A DNA stretch of 64,000 nucleotides from Phytoseiulus persimilis (taxonomy: Eukaryota > Arthropoda > Arachnida > Mesostigmata > Phytoseiidae): the NCBI GenBank assembly GCA_037576195.1, contig CM075103.1:19468001-19532000 (forward strand). The letters are read 5' to 3'. How positions within the stretch are numbered: the first letter of the stretch is position 1; each line of letters starts with the position of its first letter. Positions 50,361-62,339 of the stretch are shown here, piece after piece. The translations under genes were made by a program, and so were the position numbers. The notes under the pieces are model-generated. The model did not search any database. It was not told the origin of the DNA and saw only the letters and a list, made by a program, of their open reading frames with translations.

Positions 50361-53300
50361 CGGAATACTTTCGAGGCCAGGGTAAAAATTTATTGGAGTG
50401 CTGAAAAGGCAACCTGAGCTTTTGGAGTGTTGACCCTGCCTCCAGAATTCCAGGGTTTCCCGAAGATTCGCGAATCGTGGACGTGATCAGGACACGCGGA
50501 TAATCTTGAATCTTCCTGTCAGAGGTATTTTGATTATCAACTGCGGGATCCTAACATCGTTTCCATGGATACATCATGGTACACCACGAAGAAGGAGGGC
50601 TCATCCTCTCGTAGAAAGGCTGAGTCGCGTGGCGTCTTGCACGACTTGGTTAGGCCCGCTTCCCCCTCAATAGCTGGCCTGGGGCTTTCCGCTTACTCGA
50701 TTCGCAAATGGGCCTGAGTCGTTGGAACTTCGCGAAATATGCTCCTGGACAAAAACGGTCGTGATTCTCGACACGCACGAGTATTTGCATAGTGTCGACG
50801 CTTGATAGAATACTCCGCTCTGAAGGCGAATTCCCACAGTGACAGACTTTTTGCTCGCGCAGAGCCCGGACGGTGACAGCCAAGGCCACAAACAGGATAT
50901 TCACGTACCCTCATCGTATTTGCTCGGGTTGTGCGTCCTCGTCTGTAGAGGTAGATCGTCCAGCGGTAGAGTCGATGCTCCCATTTCGTGGGTGAACCTC
51001 GAAACGTTGGCGAATAGGTTCGACGAAACTCTCCCGGACACGAGTTTCGAATTCGGGAGCAGCGCAGAGATCCATGAAGGACGAGATGTCCAAAGAGCAC
51101 GAGGTCTGTCATCGCATCCGGAAAGTTGCTCGAGCGGAGCCTGGACAACCACAACCGTTCCGAACGCAGAATCGCAACTTGGAATCCATGGGAAGTTCAT
51201 GATTCCGATTTTATGATTCCTCAGAAGTCCGAAACGTTCCAACTCATCCATCGGTAGTTTAATTGGTGTCATCAGTGCAGAAAAATTGGGAGGAGGGTTG
51301 CACTCGGCTCAAAAAAGCCTCTATCGTTCAAATGCCTTCCCCGCGCTCTTCCGCGGTTCGTTGCGTGAAACACTTAAAAATTGCAGTTTTTTCCTGCTCT
51401 TCTCGAGATTTTGAGCCGCAGTTCCAATACCACGGACGGGCCCATTATTGACATGATGACTGTCGGCCCAATGCTGTGGGATGAGGAAATCGGATTGAAG
51501 TTCGCCTCAAAGAGCCCGAAGGTCGACTGGAATGGAGATCTATCATGACCATGTGAGACACGGTAGGGTGTCTTTGGCTGATCCTGCGACTCCCGTTTTC
51601 TCTGAGCTACGGCCCAGGTGGCACCGTAGCTACGAGATGCACAGCTGATGCCTATCCGGCCACAACTTTCTGGGGCGAAATCGAGCAAAAAGAGACTCGT
51701 CGTTCTACGGCTTGGACGGCGCGAGGCATCTACGATCAAGGCGCAGGCGAGACCTTCAAACCCGATGCCTGTGAAGATTGGTAACAGTCGGAACCAGAGC
51801 AGGGAAACACGATTGCAATGAGAAGTGGATGCTGAGTGTGGTAGAGCGCGTGCACGACAAGGCGTGACAAAGTTACCCGCCGGTGAATATCGGAGCGGTT
51901 TGTATACACACCAGAGAATGCCCATGGGGACACAAGAACATCTGAGCGGCGTGCTCCAAACGTTTTTCCAGAAGGCCGGAGCATGATAAGAAAGTGAACG
52001 GTGGTGGTACGGATAATACCAACGTCGTGGGAATTAGTAGCTCATGTGTCTTGAAAACCACAGATGTCCGCTTCGAGGTCGATATAATCAGATCGCATAA
52101 GAGATATGCAGTCGCAACGTACAGGGTGGTCAACGTGAGTCAATACCTCTCTCACCATTCCTTCTTTTGGTCATAACTCGATTGGAAATGGTCCTATTCT
52201 GGAAATTCGTCTCGGGATCGATAGCTGGAAGGATGGCACACCCTTTAGTTGAAATTGAGCTCATTCTTCCCGGACGAAAAACTGGAAAAGCTCAGATCGA
52301 CCCGGCAACTCCAAAGCCGTTCAGTTGAGACCGATATGGAAACTCTAGGCCTTCGGAAATTCTTCGATGTCGGCTTTTTTGAGGATATACGGGAGGACGA
52401 GACTTCGTCAGCAGATCCGCGATTTCTGTGATGGTCATGCGATTGGTCGTCAATTCCGTACTCCGGACCGATCATCGCCATCTCTCCACCGAGTGTTGGG
52501 AACCCATTGCCGCATCCAATATGATCAATACCAGCTGATTCGGTTCGCTTGATACGTCTCACGGGCATGCCTTTGGAGAAGTTTGAAGAGGAAAATGGCA
52601 TCTTCCGAGGCTCTGTAAGAATGACGCAAATCATTTCAGTTATCAATCGTGAAAAGACTTTCCAGAATCGCACGTTTTTTCACCGGGTGATGAGCGAAAG
52701 AAGGAAAGAAAATGCCAACTCTCATTGACCACCCTGTGTGTCATTCAAGTACGCCTCGATACTTTCATGCGTGTTTTTTCTCGGATTCGGCACGTTTTTC
52801 GACCGATTGCCTCGGTTCAGCGGGAAGAGCACTCAGTGCGATCCATGGACCAACAGGGAATGTGGGGTCCGCATTTATGCTCGCCTCCTTTTGTACGAGT
52901 GAACGAGCATGAGTCCTGTCGTTTATCGTTCTCGATCTTCCGAATCAGCCTCATTAGCACAACACAGATCAGTGAGCAGTTGTATGATATCGTTCATGTC
53001 TTCTCCTCATTCTTCAGATGGATCATTGTCCAACCAGAGTAATAGGTGGGCGTGGGTTATCCCCATGCTGAAATTCCATACACAGAAGCCAGTCAAGAAC
53101 GCCTTGGAGGCTGAACGGATTTTTCGATATCTCAGTACTCAATTGAGACATCAAGACATGGACCTGTTTGTGCGAGTCGATCTCGAAGGTAACCAGCCGT
53201 TTTGCGACCAAATGCGCGAGCTAAAAGTCTTAGTTTTCCGAAATCCATACATTTGTATCTATCGGAGGGTCGGTTCTCGGTTCGGACTGCGTATCGAACT

Positions 53301-53575
53301 TGCCCGATGAGATTCGTTGAGAATTACCGCCAGGAACGAGGTAGATTTACTCAGTGAACGAAGCATTGCAATGAATGTTCGTTTCGAGATGACGACTACA
53401 GCGCGAAATTTGGGTCAGTTAACAACGAAGCATCATCTGGGTCTATCAAGCGTCCTGGAAACTTGCGATGCTATATTAGGCCCTGAGTCGGATTCCCTGT
53501 TGTTCTGACACAACGGGGAACATTTTGTAGATACCGTCTCGTACCCGGAGACGAAGTATTTTCATGTCCATGTAT

Positions 53576-53613
53576 GGGTGCTACCCCTCGTCACTCGGCG
53601 AGGCGTAGCACCC
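53576..53613. repeat. Hairpin with 15-bp arms
   Basis: GGGTGCTACCCCTCG (53576-53590) and CGAGGCGTAGCACCC (53599-53613) pair at 14 of 15 positions around an 8-nt loop. It could fold in RNA or as a cruciform. No function is known. Confidence 0.7.
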
Positions 53614-56600
53614 GATCGATCAGGGTTTCCGATCTGCTTCAGTCGCTGCTTTTCGGCGAGCGTATGTGAAGTATGGTGCAAAAAACTCTCCAAAGTTTGA
53701 TTTTGGTACGGAGCCATGCTCAAGCTGTGTCGTTCGTTGAACATCATGGTGTGCTGCCTCGAATGGATTCATTATCACAGAACCACCAATGATCCCATAC
53801 ATCGCAGCGATGATCGAATTTGTTCCTCACAATTGTACATTAGAAGTGACCAGTTGCTCTGTCTCATGAACGAGTACGGCTCGAACTTCGAAGAATTCCG
53901 ACATAGAGCAACTCGTCCTCTGCTGAAACTCTGAATAAGATTCACGGTGAATGTACAACACAAAACGAGCCTCATCATCACTCCCTTGAAAAATACCGGC
54001 CAACTAGAATTCTGCTACGTTGGAGAAATACGATATTTTTCTCGGCATTTCATGGGCTCTTCGAGGTCTCCAAAACTAAGATTGCAGCACCTCGAGACGT
54101 TGGAATTATCAACTCAATGTCGGATAGACTCACCGGGCCGAAATTCTATAACCGTGAAGTAGACTACCGACGATTCGGTGTGGAATCAGCATAACGGTCA
54201 CTAAACCTCACCGAATTCCGTTTGACTGAGACCGAAGTACACTCGACCGATTTTTTACCGTAAGATATAATCAGACTAAACGACGACAGCATTCCCAAGA
54301 TGGTTGTCCAGACCGAACGGAAGTTGGTTCAATGAGACGTCAAAAACCTTCCCCGCCATTCAGGAGGAAGGATGATGTGCACATCGACCAACCGAGTCAT
54401 CGCTTCTTATCTGAGATGGGAATTCTGATATGTTGAACAAAAAACTGTCAACCGATCCTTCGAGATGACTGAGTTTCCTTCAGTTTTGCTGCCCGGGAAG
54501 CCCTTCCTGCTCGCTAGACTTCGAGGTACATCTCACGGCGCATGCATTGCACAACGCGGTGGTGCATGGCAGCCTCCGTAATTATTCCTTGCTGCGGGTG
54601 TTTAGCGGCCGAAAATCCGTGGCGCCGACGGAGTGGTATGTTTGATTACCTCAACGATGACCGCCCACTCCGCGTACTCCATCTGCACGCACAGATAGCA
54701 TGCTTAATTAGGGAAGCCCGGGTTCCTTTTCCCTCCCGGAAACTGCGGATTCATCTTCCGGCCTAATATCGTATCGGGGATTGTAGGCCTAATTTCAGGG
54801 CAATCGCATGGTGAGTCCCAGCTTTTTCGAGACCGGTCGATTGATCAGAGCTGCATTATGATCTGAATGTGGAAACGAGGCGGAAGAAGCAGGTCGTTCT
54901 AGGCCGATTGACCACCGGCTAACAATAATATCTCGTTGAGGGCTGATTTGGCACTCGCGGCTTGCCGAGAGCTCCTTCCGAAAGGAGGGAAGGAGGGCGT
55001 CCTCAATAGGATCTCGCCCCGGGTTGCCAAGCACTTGAGCTGCATTCCTCATGCTTGACGTGTCCAACACTTCACTCCAGCATTCAGCCGAGGGAAAAAC
55101 GAGTGGGGAGGAGCCAGAGAAAACGTTATTTGCTGACAACGGCGAGAGGCAGTACTCGAGGGTCCCACGCGCTTTGGATGACCAAAACTGGGTTGACCCT
55201 CGAGCCACGGTCGCTGCTCCAACTCGGACATTCCTGAGTCGAAGACTTGGGAATTCCAAGATTTGGGTGCTTAACCTACTTCCTGACTTCAAGAACGCAA
55301 GAGAGTCTCCCATCTCCAGACTGCTGTACTTTGTTATTTGGTGAGTTGTGAGGTCTGAGAATGGCTGGTGGCTCAGCTCTTATCCGAACTTCTTCTTTGG
55401 ACACTTCTTATCGCGTGCTGACAGAGAATACCATACGCCACAAAGCATTTTCCGGAAGAAAGCACGGTTTCAGGTCCCAAAATCTCCAAAAGCGGGTACA
55501 GTTCAGTAGAGTACGCAGTAGGGGCTAGCAGGGCTTCAGGTTGTTTCTAAGCTCTCGGGTTCGTGCTACCAAAGATGAAGGTCAAGGCCGAAGCATCGAT
55601 ATTCATGAAATTCTTCATAAGTACCCCCTAATTGGGAACATTTCAGCCTTCTCCTGTCGGACTCCTGGCTACCCATCAGCCAGATCCTGCACTCCTTCAC
55701 ACGAATGGCGACCGCCGTTTGATGAAACAGTGAGACCTCGTTGCGACGAAGTTGTTGAGAACGGTGAATTTGCTTCTCCACAACGAAACCTGGGAGATGT
55801 CAATGCTGAATACAAACTCAATGAGTAATTCTGGTTCGCGAGTCGAACGTTCCTGCGGGCATGTGAACGGTCATTTTCTGCGAAGCTCCAATCCCAGGTA
55901 TAGTCAACTGCCAGACACGCCGCCAAGTTGCCTTCGCCACCAATCGGTGCGGGGCGACTGCAAAGAACTTGCGAAGTTGCTCGTTGAGCGAGGAGGAGTG
56001 TAGGAGAGCATACAGACATCCTACGAGATCCGAGCACAAGAATATCAGGGATATGTGGCTACTCCACTTCAGCTCGACTTGACTGTTTGGAAAGCTGGTC
56101 CGATAAATCCCCGACTCTCGACTCGGATTATGGGTGAATGAGCCTTGACGAGCGAAGTAATAACAGTTCGGAGTTCAAAGCGCTGTTAGAAACTGTTGGA
56201 ATTCCGCCAGAACATGGCGCACGTCTCCAGGCGCTGCTATAGATCGCTTTCTCTGGTCCAATGCGTCACAAAAATCGCTTCTTGAAGACCAGCGTCGGTG
56301 TAACGAGATCTCCCCAGCGTTGACGGCCTTTGTTACCATGTTTCCGTCGTGAAGATTTTTTTCTTTCAAATCCACTCCACGGCCGACCGAACGAGGATGG
56401 AGTCTGTCTCATTCGCAATGGAAATCCGTTTTAACGAACTTTCGTTGTGCATATACGGGCCGTATTACGAGCATTATCAGTTCTTCGCAGAGGCTGCGGC
56501 CGACAACTTGTTGGCAAGCCGCTGACATCATCGGAAAGTAATTTCGCGCTTTCCGGGACCCTGGTTTTGCCTCTGGATCGACGCTATCGTTCTCACTCCA

Positions 56601-58758
56601 TTATTCCTTGCGTGAGATAAGTATGTTTTGTCACTTGATTGCAAAGCTCTCGGAGAGTTCGCGGCGCCTTGTTCGCCTCGTACTATATCGATTCTCTTCG
56701 CTCGGATTCACGCCCCGCAGCAGTGTCTGAACACGATTCACTGCAGTATGAAGCCACGAGCAGCGGTTTTCGCAGTCCCGGGTCTCAGCCAGTTCTTCTG
56801 GACACTCGATCGCGTTATCGAATGTGTTGTCACGCCTCAACTTCCGGGCAACGGCGTTCAGGCTCGGGTGGGTATACCCAGACAAGATGACGGAGTGGTT
56901 TTTCGCAGCGTCCACTGCGTCAGATGACCAGACGGTCTCTTATCCAACGATCCAGTGCACTGATCGTCCGCGATATCCACGACCGCCTACGCAATGCTCA
57001 GCCTTTCGATAGGCTAATACATCCGGTGTATGCTCGTCGTCGGTCTTCTGATGGGCACTTTCCAGACATTTCTGACGCTTTGGCTCGGCGAGCCAAGGAC
57101 TATGATTTCCTCCAATGAATCTTTCGATCCGAATGACTCGACTTCTCGTTCGAGGCGTCTCTCTTCCACCCCTTGCCACACTATGGGGATATGTCGAGAA
57201 AGTAGACCTGCTCCGATTCGCACCAGCGCATCGGATTCTCTGTTGGTCTATGATTATCTCATTCGGACAGATGCCGGCCCGAATTCCAGACTCGTGAAGT
57301 CCCTTCCAACCGGATCTTGAAGGAATCAAAAGAATTGTGATTCTACATGGAGAGGAAAGAGCTCGAAGGAGTCACTCGAACTGAACGGACCATGTTCCAG
57401 AAACGGGTTCGGAAAATTTCAAGAGCTACCACGAGCTTTCCCCTCGACGTTGCCGTGAAGCTGAGACGTTCTCCGGGCTCGAGACTTATACTCGACGTCA
57501 AAAGATGGACTCAAGAGCGGCGCTGGCACCGGTGTGAAGTCGGTTGACAGGATAGTAAATCTGAGGATTCATCTCGACACACTGAGAGGGAGAGATATCG
57601 ACCCTCTCTTGCGAACTACCCACGGAACCACTTGGAGGTGATTTTGTCGTCACAACAATAGGCTTCCAGTGACATCGAGGTTCGGCTCCTGAAGAGAGTC
57701 TCGTTTCTCTCACCGCGAAGTGGGAAAACCGAAACAAAAATATCCGAAGCCGAGAGCTCAACATCTTCGTGCAATCCGTAACTCGAGTTCAAAAATCGCG
57801 GGTTGTTCCGCTGATTAAACCGAGTTTAATTGGGCCATGAAAAGAACGACCGCGAGAGCCCTTGAGTGGCCGAGGGTCAAACTTCCCCAGAACAAATAGT
57901 GCCGTACGTCGGAGGTAGTCGACGCGGACAAATTCCGACAGTCGAATGTAGAATACTCGACCAAAAAAAAATTGTATGTTCTGGCTACCAAGGAAAGGTA
58001 TCAGGACTCAGGAGGCGCTCTGCTTTCTCCGCTCCCTTCGCCCCAAAACATGTTGTTCGCTCCATAAGGCTTCGATGTAACGACGGGAATAGCTTCCACG
58101 CGAAGCTTCACCGTATCACCAGTGGGGACTTTCGTACGTGCCGTATGCGCGTGAGCCCAGTGGCCCTTGACGGCTTTACACTACTCGCCGCCTGAGTAAA
58201 ACACTGTTCTTGCCAAAGAGCTCTTGCGTCTCTACTGGATACATTCGCCCTAGACCCCTCGTAGACAGATGCGCATGTGCGCTATCATGCTCTGATTGGG
58301 ATGAGGGGCAGAGCTAAGGTGGATCTGGTCTATACGTTGTCCTGACTCTCCGAACTATCAATATTCGCCTGAGTCGTAGAGCAGTTCTACCAGCTGACGC
58401 AGCCTTTGCGGAAGAGTTTTTGTGAGGTCGTAAGGTTTGTGCCAACGATACGAAATTTTCCGAAGACACGCCTCCCTTCTCAGATTAGTGCGATCAGACT
58501 TCTCGAGACCGCGAAGGATCATTTGGGAGAGCGGTTCCTCCGAAATCTGTGTCAGCTTCTTCGGGGCGCCGTTCCGCGCAAATGACGATGAATCATGCAG
58601 GATCCCGCAAATGGTACTGTTTCCCGATCGGCCTCCCTCTGCTCGGGCTACAAGCCCCTCTTCGTTCACGGATTCGCACGAGTTCGACCTGGGCTGTCAG
58701 AGGAGTTCGGCGGCCCACCATCCCTCGGAGTTTCGAGCGAAACCTCCACCGCTATCTG

Positions 58759-58780
58759 CAGCTATCAAAAGTGATAGCTG
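58759..58780. repeat. Perfect 9-bp hairpin
   Basis: CAGCTATCA, loop AAAG, TGATAGCTG. The arms pair perfectly. Possibly a chance palindrome. Confidence 0.6.
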
Positions 58781-59888
58781 GAAGTTGTCTGGAGGAGTAT
58801 GACGCATTCCTTGACGTGGCCGGATAACGAAGGATCACACTGCAATAACGACGCGCTTTTAGCGCTGATTTTGGGATGCATCGGCTTCAGGCTCAATTTA
58901 ACGGGCCTCTTGCTCAAGTGTCCACTTCGCGTCCTCAGCCGCTTGTTCCCGGTCTACCGCATCTCGATCGGCTTTCCGCTCTCCACACATCCAACCATTC
59001 AAGCTCACGTTCTACTAGTGCCTGTATCTCGAAAATCTTTGGACCGAGCCCTGACTGAGGACCAGGACCCCTGGGTATGAAATATGGGGAGGTGAGCGTT
59101 CAACGGACCTGCAGATGGAAGTTGTTCCTTGGTTTCGAACGTCGGGTACTCAAAGTACCGCCAACTTCGGATACTTTGCTCTGGTCGGCAGTCTCGCGAT
59201 ACTTTCAGTCGGCGTGTGATCTAGAGTTCCGAGATAATTCGCCGAAAATGAATGCACAGCAGTTCATGTTTCAATATCGTTTTTCAGGTATTGTGGTCCA
59301 ATCGTGATTCAGGTCTGCACCTGAGGAAGTAGGAAGCTAATCCGTTCTGCTTTGGTTGACTCTTATGTCCGGTGAACCATCATGGTCCGAGGGGAGATGG
59401 TGAATTATCTCATACCCAGTGTTCACCAACATCACGAGAAAGCGATCGGCTTTTGATGTTGAGAAAATCTCACTTGTGGGAGTTCCTCAGCAGGTTGCGA
59501 ATAAATGCATCAGCGATCTATGAACATCGAATGTGCGGGTTTGACTTCTGCTTCAGAAGCCGTTTCAAACGAGCGAATGCGTGTCTCTGGGCTCTGGGTT
59601 GTGCACAAGATCTACCTGTTAGCCCGGAGTGTGAGCGTGCACCGTGAGGGCGCCTCCGGCCTTATGGGTTATCGGTAGAGCCTGGAAGTTTAGGTGATGT
59701 TTCGAAATTAATCCATATTTGCCAGAGATTGATTCATTGATCCATGGCAATGGAGAGTACATACTTCCAGGCTCTAGTTATCGGCACCTCGGGACCGTTT
59801 GGTCAGTCCCGAGGACGCTTCGTTCGTTTCAGTTCTGGTGCATCGGAATGATACCGCTCCAGAAAGAGAGTGAGAGAGCGATTGAGAG

Positions 59889-59965
59889 CGATAGAGAAGG
59901 AGAGAGAGAGCGATAGAGAAGGAGAGAGAGAGCGATAGAGAAGGAGAGAGAGAGCGATAGAGAGG
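59889..59965. repeat. Purine-rich 22-bp minisatellite, about 3.5 copies
   Basis: The unit CGATAGAGAAGGAGAGAGAGAG recurs with starts at 59889, 59911, 59933 and 59955, an exact 22-nt period. It is preceded by related GAGA-rich sequence from about 59864. The strand is almost purely purine, which could favour triplex structure or GAGA-factor-like binding (inference). Confidence 0.9.
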
Positions 59966-61499
59966 AAAAGTGGACCCGAGCCTGGTCTCAGCTCTTGCTT
60001 ACAACCATTTCACGGGATTCCCATGCACTATCGAACAGGACGTCCGGTGGCTCGAGAGAATCCTCAGGAAAAGTCTAGCTCGGGAAATGCTTCATTCGAA
60101 CTTTCCGAAATCAACGTCCTGCTGAGTGAAAGCAGAGATCATGTTGATGACACCTATATGTGTCGCCAAAGTCTTCCTCTGAATCACCAAGAGTGTCACG
60201 TGTTCTAAATCAATCGCTTTCCTCTGTTTAGACGGTACCGAAACAGCGACCCCCAGCGTTGAGCCTCTGGTCCCCATTCCCCGACCAGGGGCACAATTCA
60301 GTGGCTGCGGAAGTAACTTCCAGAGGTTTTCCGCATCCAATAAAAGTCCCAAGACAGGTCCTATTATAAGCCGGTTTCAGGATGTCCGCCAAAAAATCGT
60401 CTGACACCCTCGATTCCGAGAACTACGCCAAAGCCATACTAACATGAACGCTTTTCCAATCTCTTACTTATTCCTGTCCCCGATCGCGATTCGTTTCATT
60501 AGCTCTCGGCCCTCCCCTTGCGATTCTCGCCCCGGGCTCGGGCTAGCGCCATATTTTTGAGTCACAAAATTCAGCCCGCTCTGAAAGCATCTCCGTTCCC
60601 ATTAGCCTCAAACTCGACGGTTCCTCGATACTTCGAGGTGCGACAATGAGAGCCCAAGAATTTATCGCTTGATGACATTTTCAATAGAATGAATGGGGTC
60701 GGAAAAAGCTGAAAGAGCAAACCCAGGGGGCTCGTTAGCCCAACGGGAAGAGAATCGGAGCAATCCGATTGTGGAAGAATAGCGCGGAAGCACATTCCCG
60801 CACTCATGCTAAGTCTTGGGAGTCGGCAATCGATTTCTTTTTGAAAGGAGATTCTTGTCTTTGGGAATTGGAGAAGCGTTCTCCCAGAACGTTTGGACCC
60901 AACCAAACAGTTCCGGCCAGAGACCACGACACTTATGCACGTTATTCCCCTCTGTGGAACATGCCATAGTTTCAGGACCCAAGCCGCAGCGAAACTTTCT
61001 CGGGGACTCGCGATAACCACGAGACTCCGAAGAGTTCTGTCTTCTGCTCACGTCCTCCGTCAAACGACAGATCGTTCAGAACGCGGAATCCTCAGCCAGA
61101 ACGCTTAGCGACGAGAGTGTCCTGACCGCGAGCGTTCGCTAAAACCGTAATAGTTCCGGTCCGTGGTTCCCTAGATGGGATAGTGAGAGAAATGTCTAAT
61201 TTTGAATCGACCGAAAGTTCATTCCTTCTCCGCTGCAGAGACGACCCCACACTCGCTGGGTTTTCGGACACAGCTCCCAGGATAACCTGCATGGGTCCGA
61301 TTCGGGCGACTCAAAGCGACCGACACGAACTGAGGTGGGTGTCATCAATGTCGCCGTCTTGAAACCATCTGCAATCCAACGGGGGCTCCCAACTGCGAGT
61401 GTCTGACCAATTCCACCTTGATTCCACGGAAGGCCGAGCAAAACAGAGGAATGTGTTAGTTTCTCCGGAATCCATTTGTCGCGAGGTTCAGCTGATGAA

Positions 61500-62339
61500 A
61501 TGAAGAGAGTGGTATGGGTTTTCTTTGGATTCTCTTTTCGATACGAACGATATTTTCTGCGGCTGTCACTGTTTCCTCACGTTCGGGAGCTGCTCCAACT
61601 GCCGCTTCCGCGATTGTTATTTCACACAAAGGTGCACCAGCGAGGTCAAGTCTTTCGGCAAGCAAACTTATCCATTGAGATGAGGACAGGTGCCAGCGCT
61701 ATTCTCGGAAGGGAGATGATGATGCGATTTGTTTACATCGGTGAAGTAAAGCGGACAGCAATGTACTTTCGGGTCAAGCTTGACCATACAGAGCGTCTTT
61801 GTCAAAGCGTTACATGTTTGTCATCGCTCACAGACAGTGACCGTGTTGGCAGGCAGAACGATGGCGGGATAGAGATCGAATGTGGAGTTTCTTTCGGGTG
61901 CTCGAGGAAATTGTTTCTGAATTATCAAGCACCAATACCCATACAGTTTCCATTCAATCATTCTAGGTTGAATGTGCCACGCTCCCGAGTAAAATCAGCT
62001 TCTCATGCTTTTTCTCCTGCTCACTTTGCAGCCCAGACAATAAGCTCCATCTGGGGAGATTCACTCAGCCTCCCCCCCCCCCCCCGACGTTTCACGTTGT
62101 CGGAGTCGTATCTGCTCTCCTCCGTCTCGACAGTCCTCGGTGTATACAAACGGCATGTCCGAAATTTAGATCCGCTCTGGAAGCCTGTCGGATCGAGACT
62201 CGGACTCCAGGAGATCCGTATCCGAAACCAGCCAGGCTCATCGGCGATATCGACCCGAGCACCGGTGATCCACAAGGGTATCACTCTCAGAACGGCTCGG
62301 AATTTTCGACCGAAGCTTCGGGCAGAGCTCGCCACTTAG
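61500..62339 (+). CDS. Hypothetical open frame, probably fortuitous
   Basis: An uninterrupted 280-codon frame from ATG to TAG. No signal peptide, membrane segment or known motif is apparent. A poly-C tract inside it gives consecutive prolines. An open frame of this size is near the upper end of what the low stop density of this DNA should give by chance, so it is listed only for completeness. Confidence 0.12.
   Translation: MKRVVWVFFGFSFRYERYFLRLSLFPHVRELLQLPLPRLLFHTKVHQRGQVFRQANLSIEMRTGASAILGREMMMRFVYIGEVKRTAMYFRVKLDHTERLCQSVTCLSSLTDSDRVGRQNDGGIEIECGVSFGCSRKLFLNYQAPIPIQFPFNHSRLNVPRSRVKSASHAFSPAHFAAQTISSIWGDSLSLPPPPRRFTLSESYLLSSVSTVLGVYKRHVRNLDPLWKPVGSRLGLQEIRIRNQPGSSAISTRAPVIHKGITLRTARNFRPKLRAELAT
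62072..62085. repeat. Poly-C tract (14 nt)
   Basis: Fourteen uninterrupted cytosines, the longest C run in the window. Confidence 0.8.

Larger units (their letters stand above)
50365..59880. other. Long stretch with stop-poor frames but no recognised gene
   Basis: The plus-strand frame from 50809 to 54162 lacks TAA and TAG except inside 52135-52248, but contains about 18 TGA codons. Open minus-strand frames overlap it. Around 57329-56631 the minus strand reads open except for one TAA. No domain is recognised in any of these. Two short hairpins (53576-53613 and 58759-58780) are noted separately. Confidence 0.4.

Noticed and set aside
56631-57329. Minus-strand frame open except for one TAA
   Set aside because: The plus strand is also open across most of it, no motif is seen, and the run is within chance expectation.
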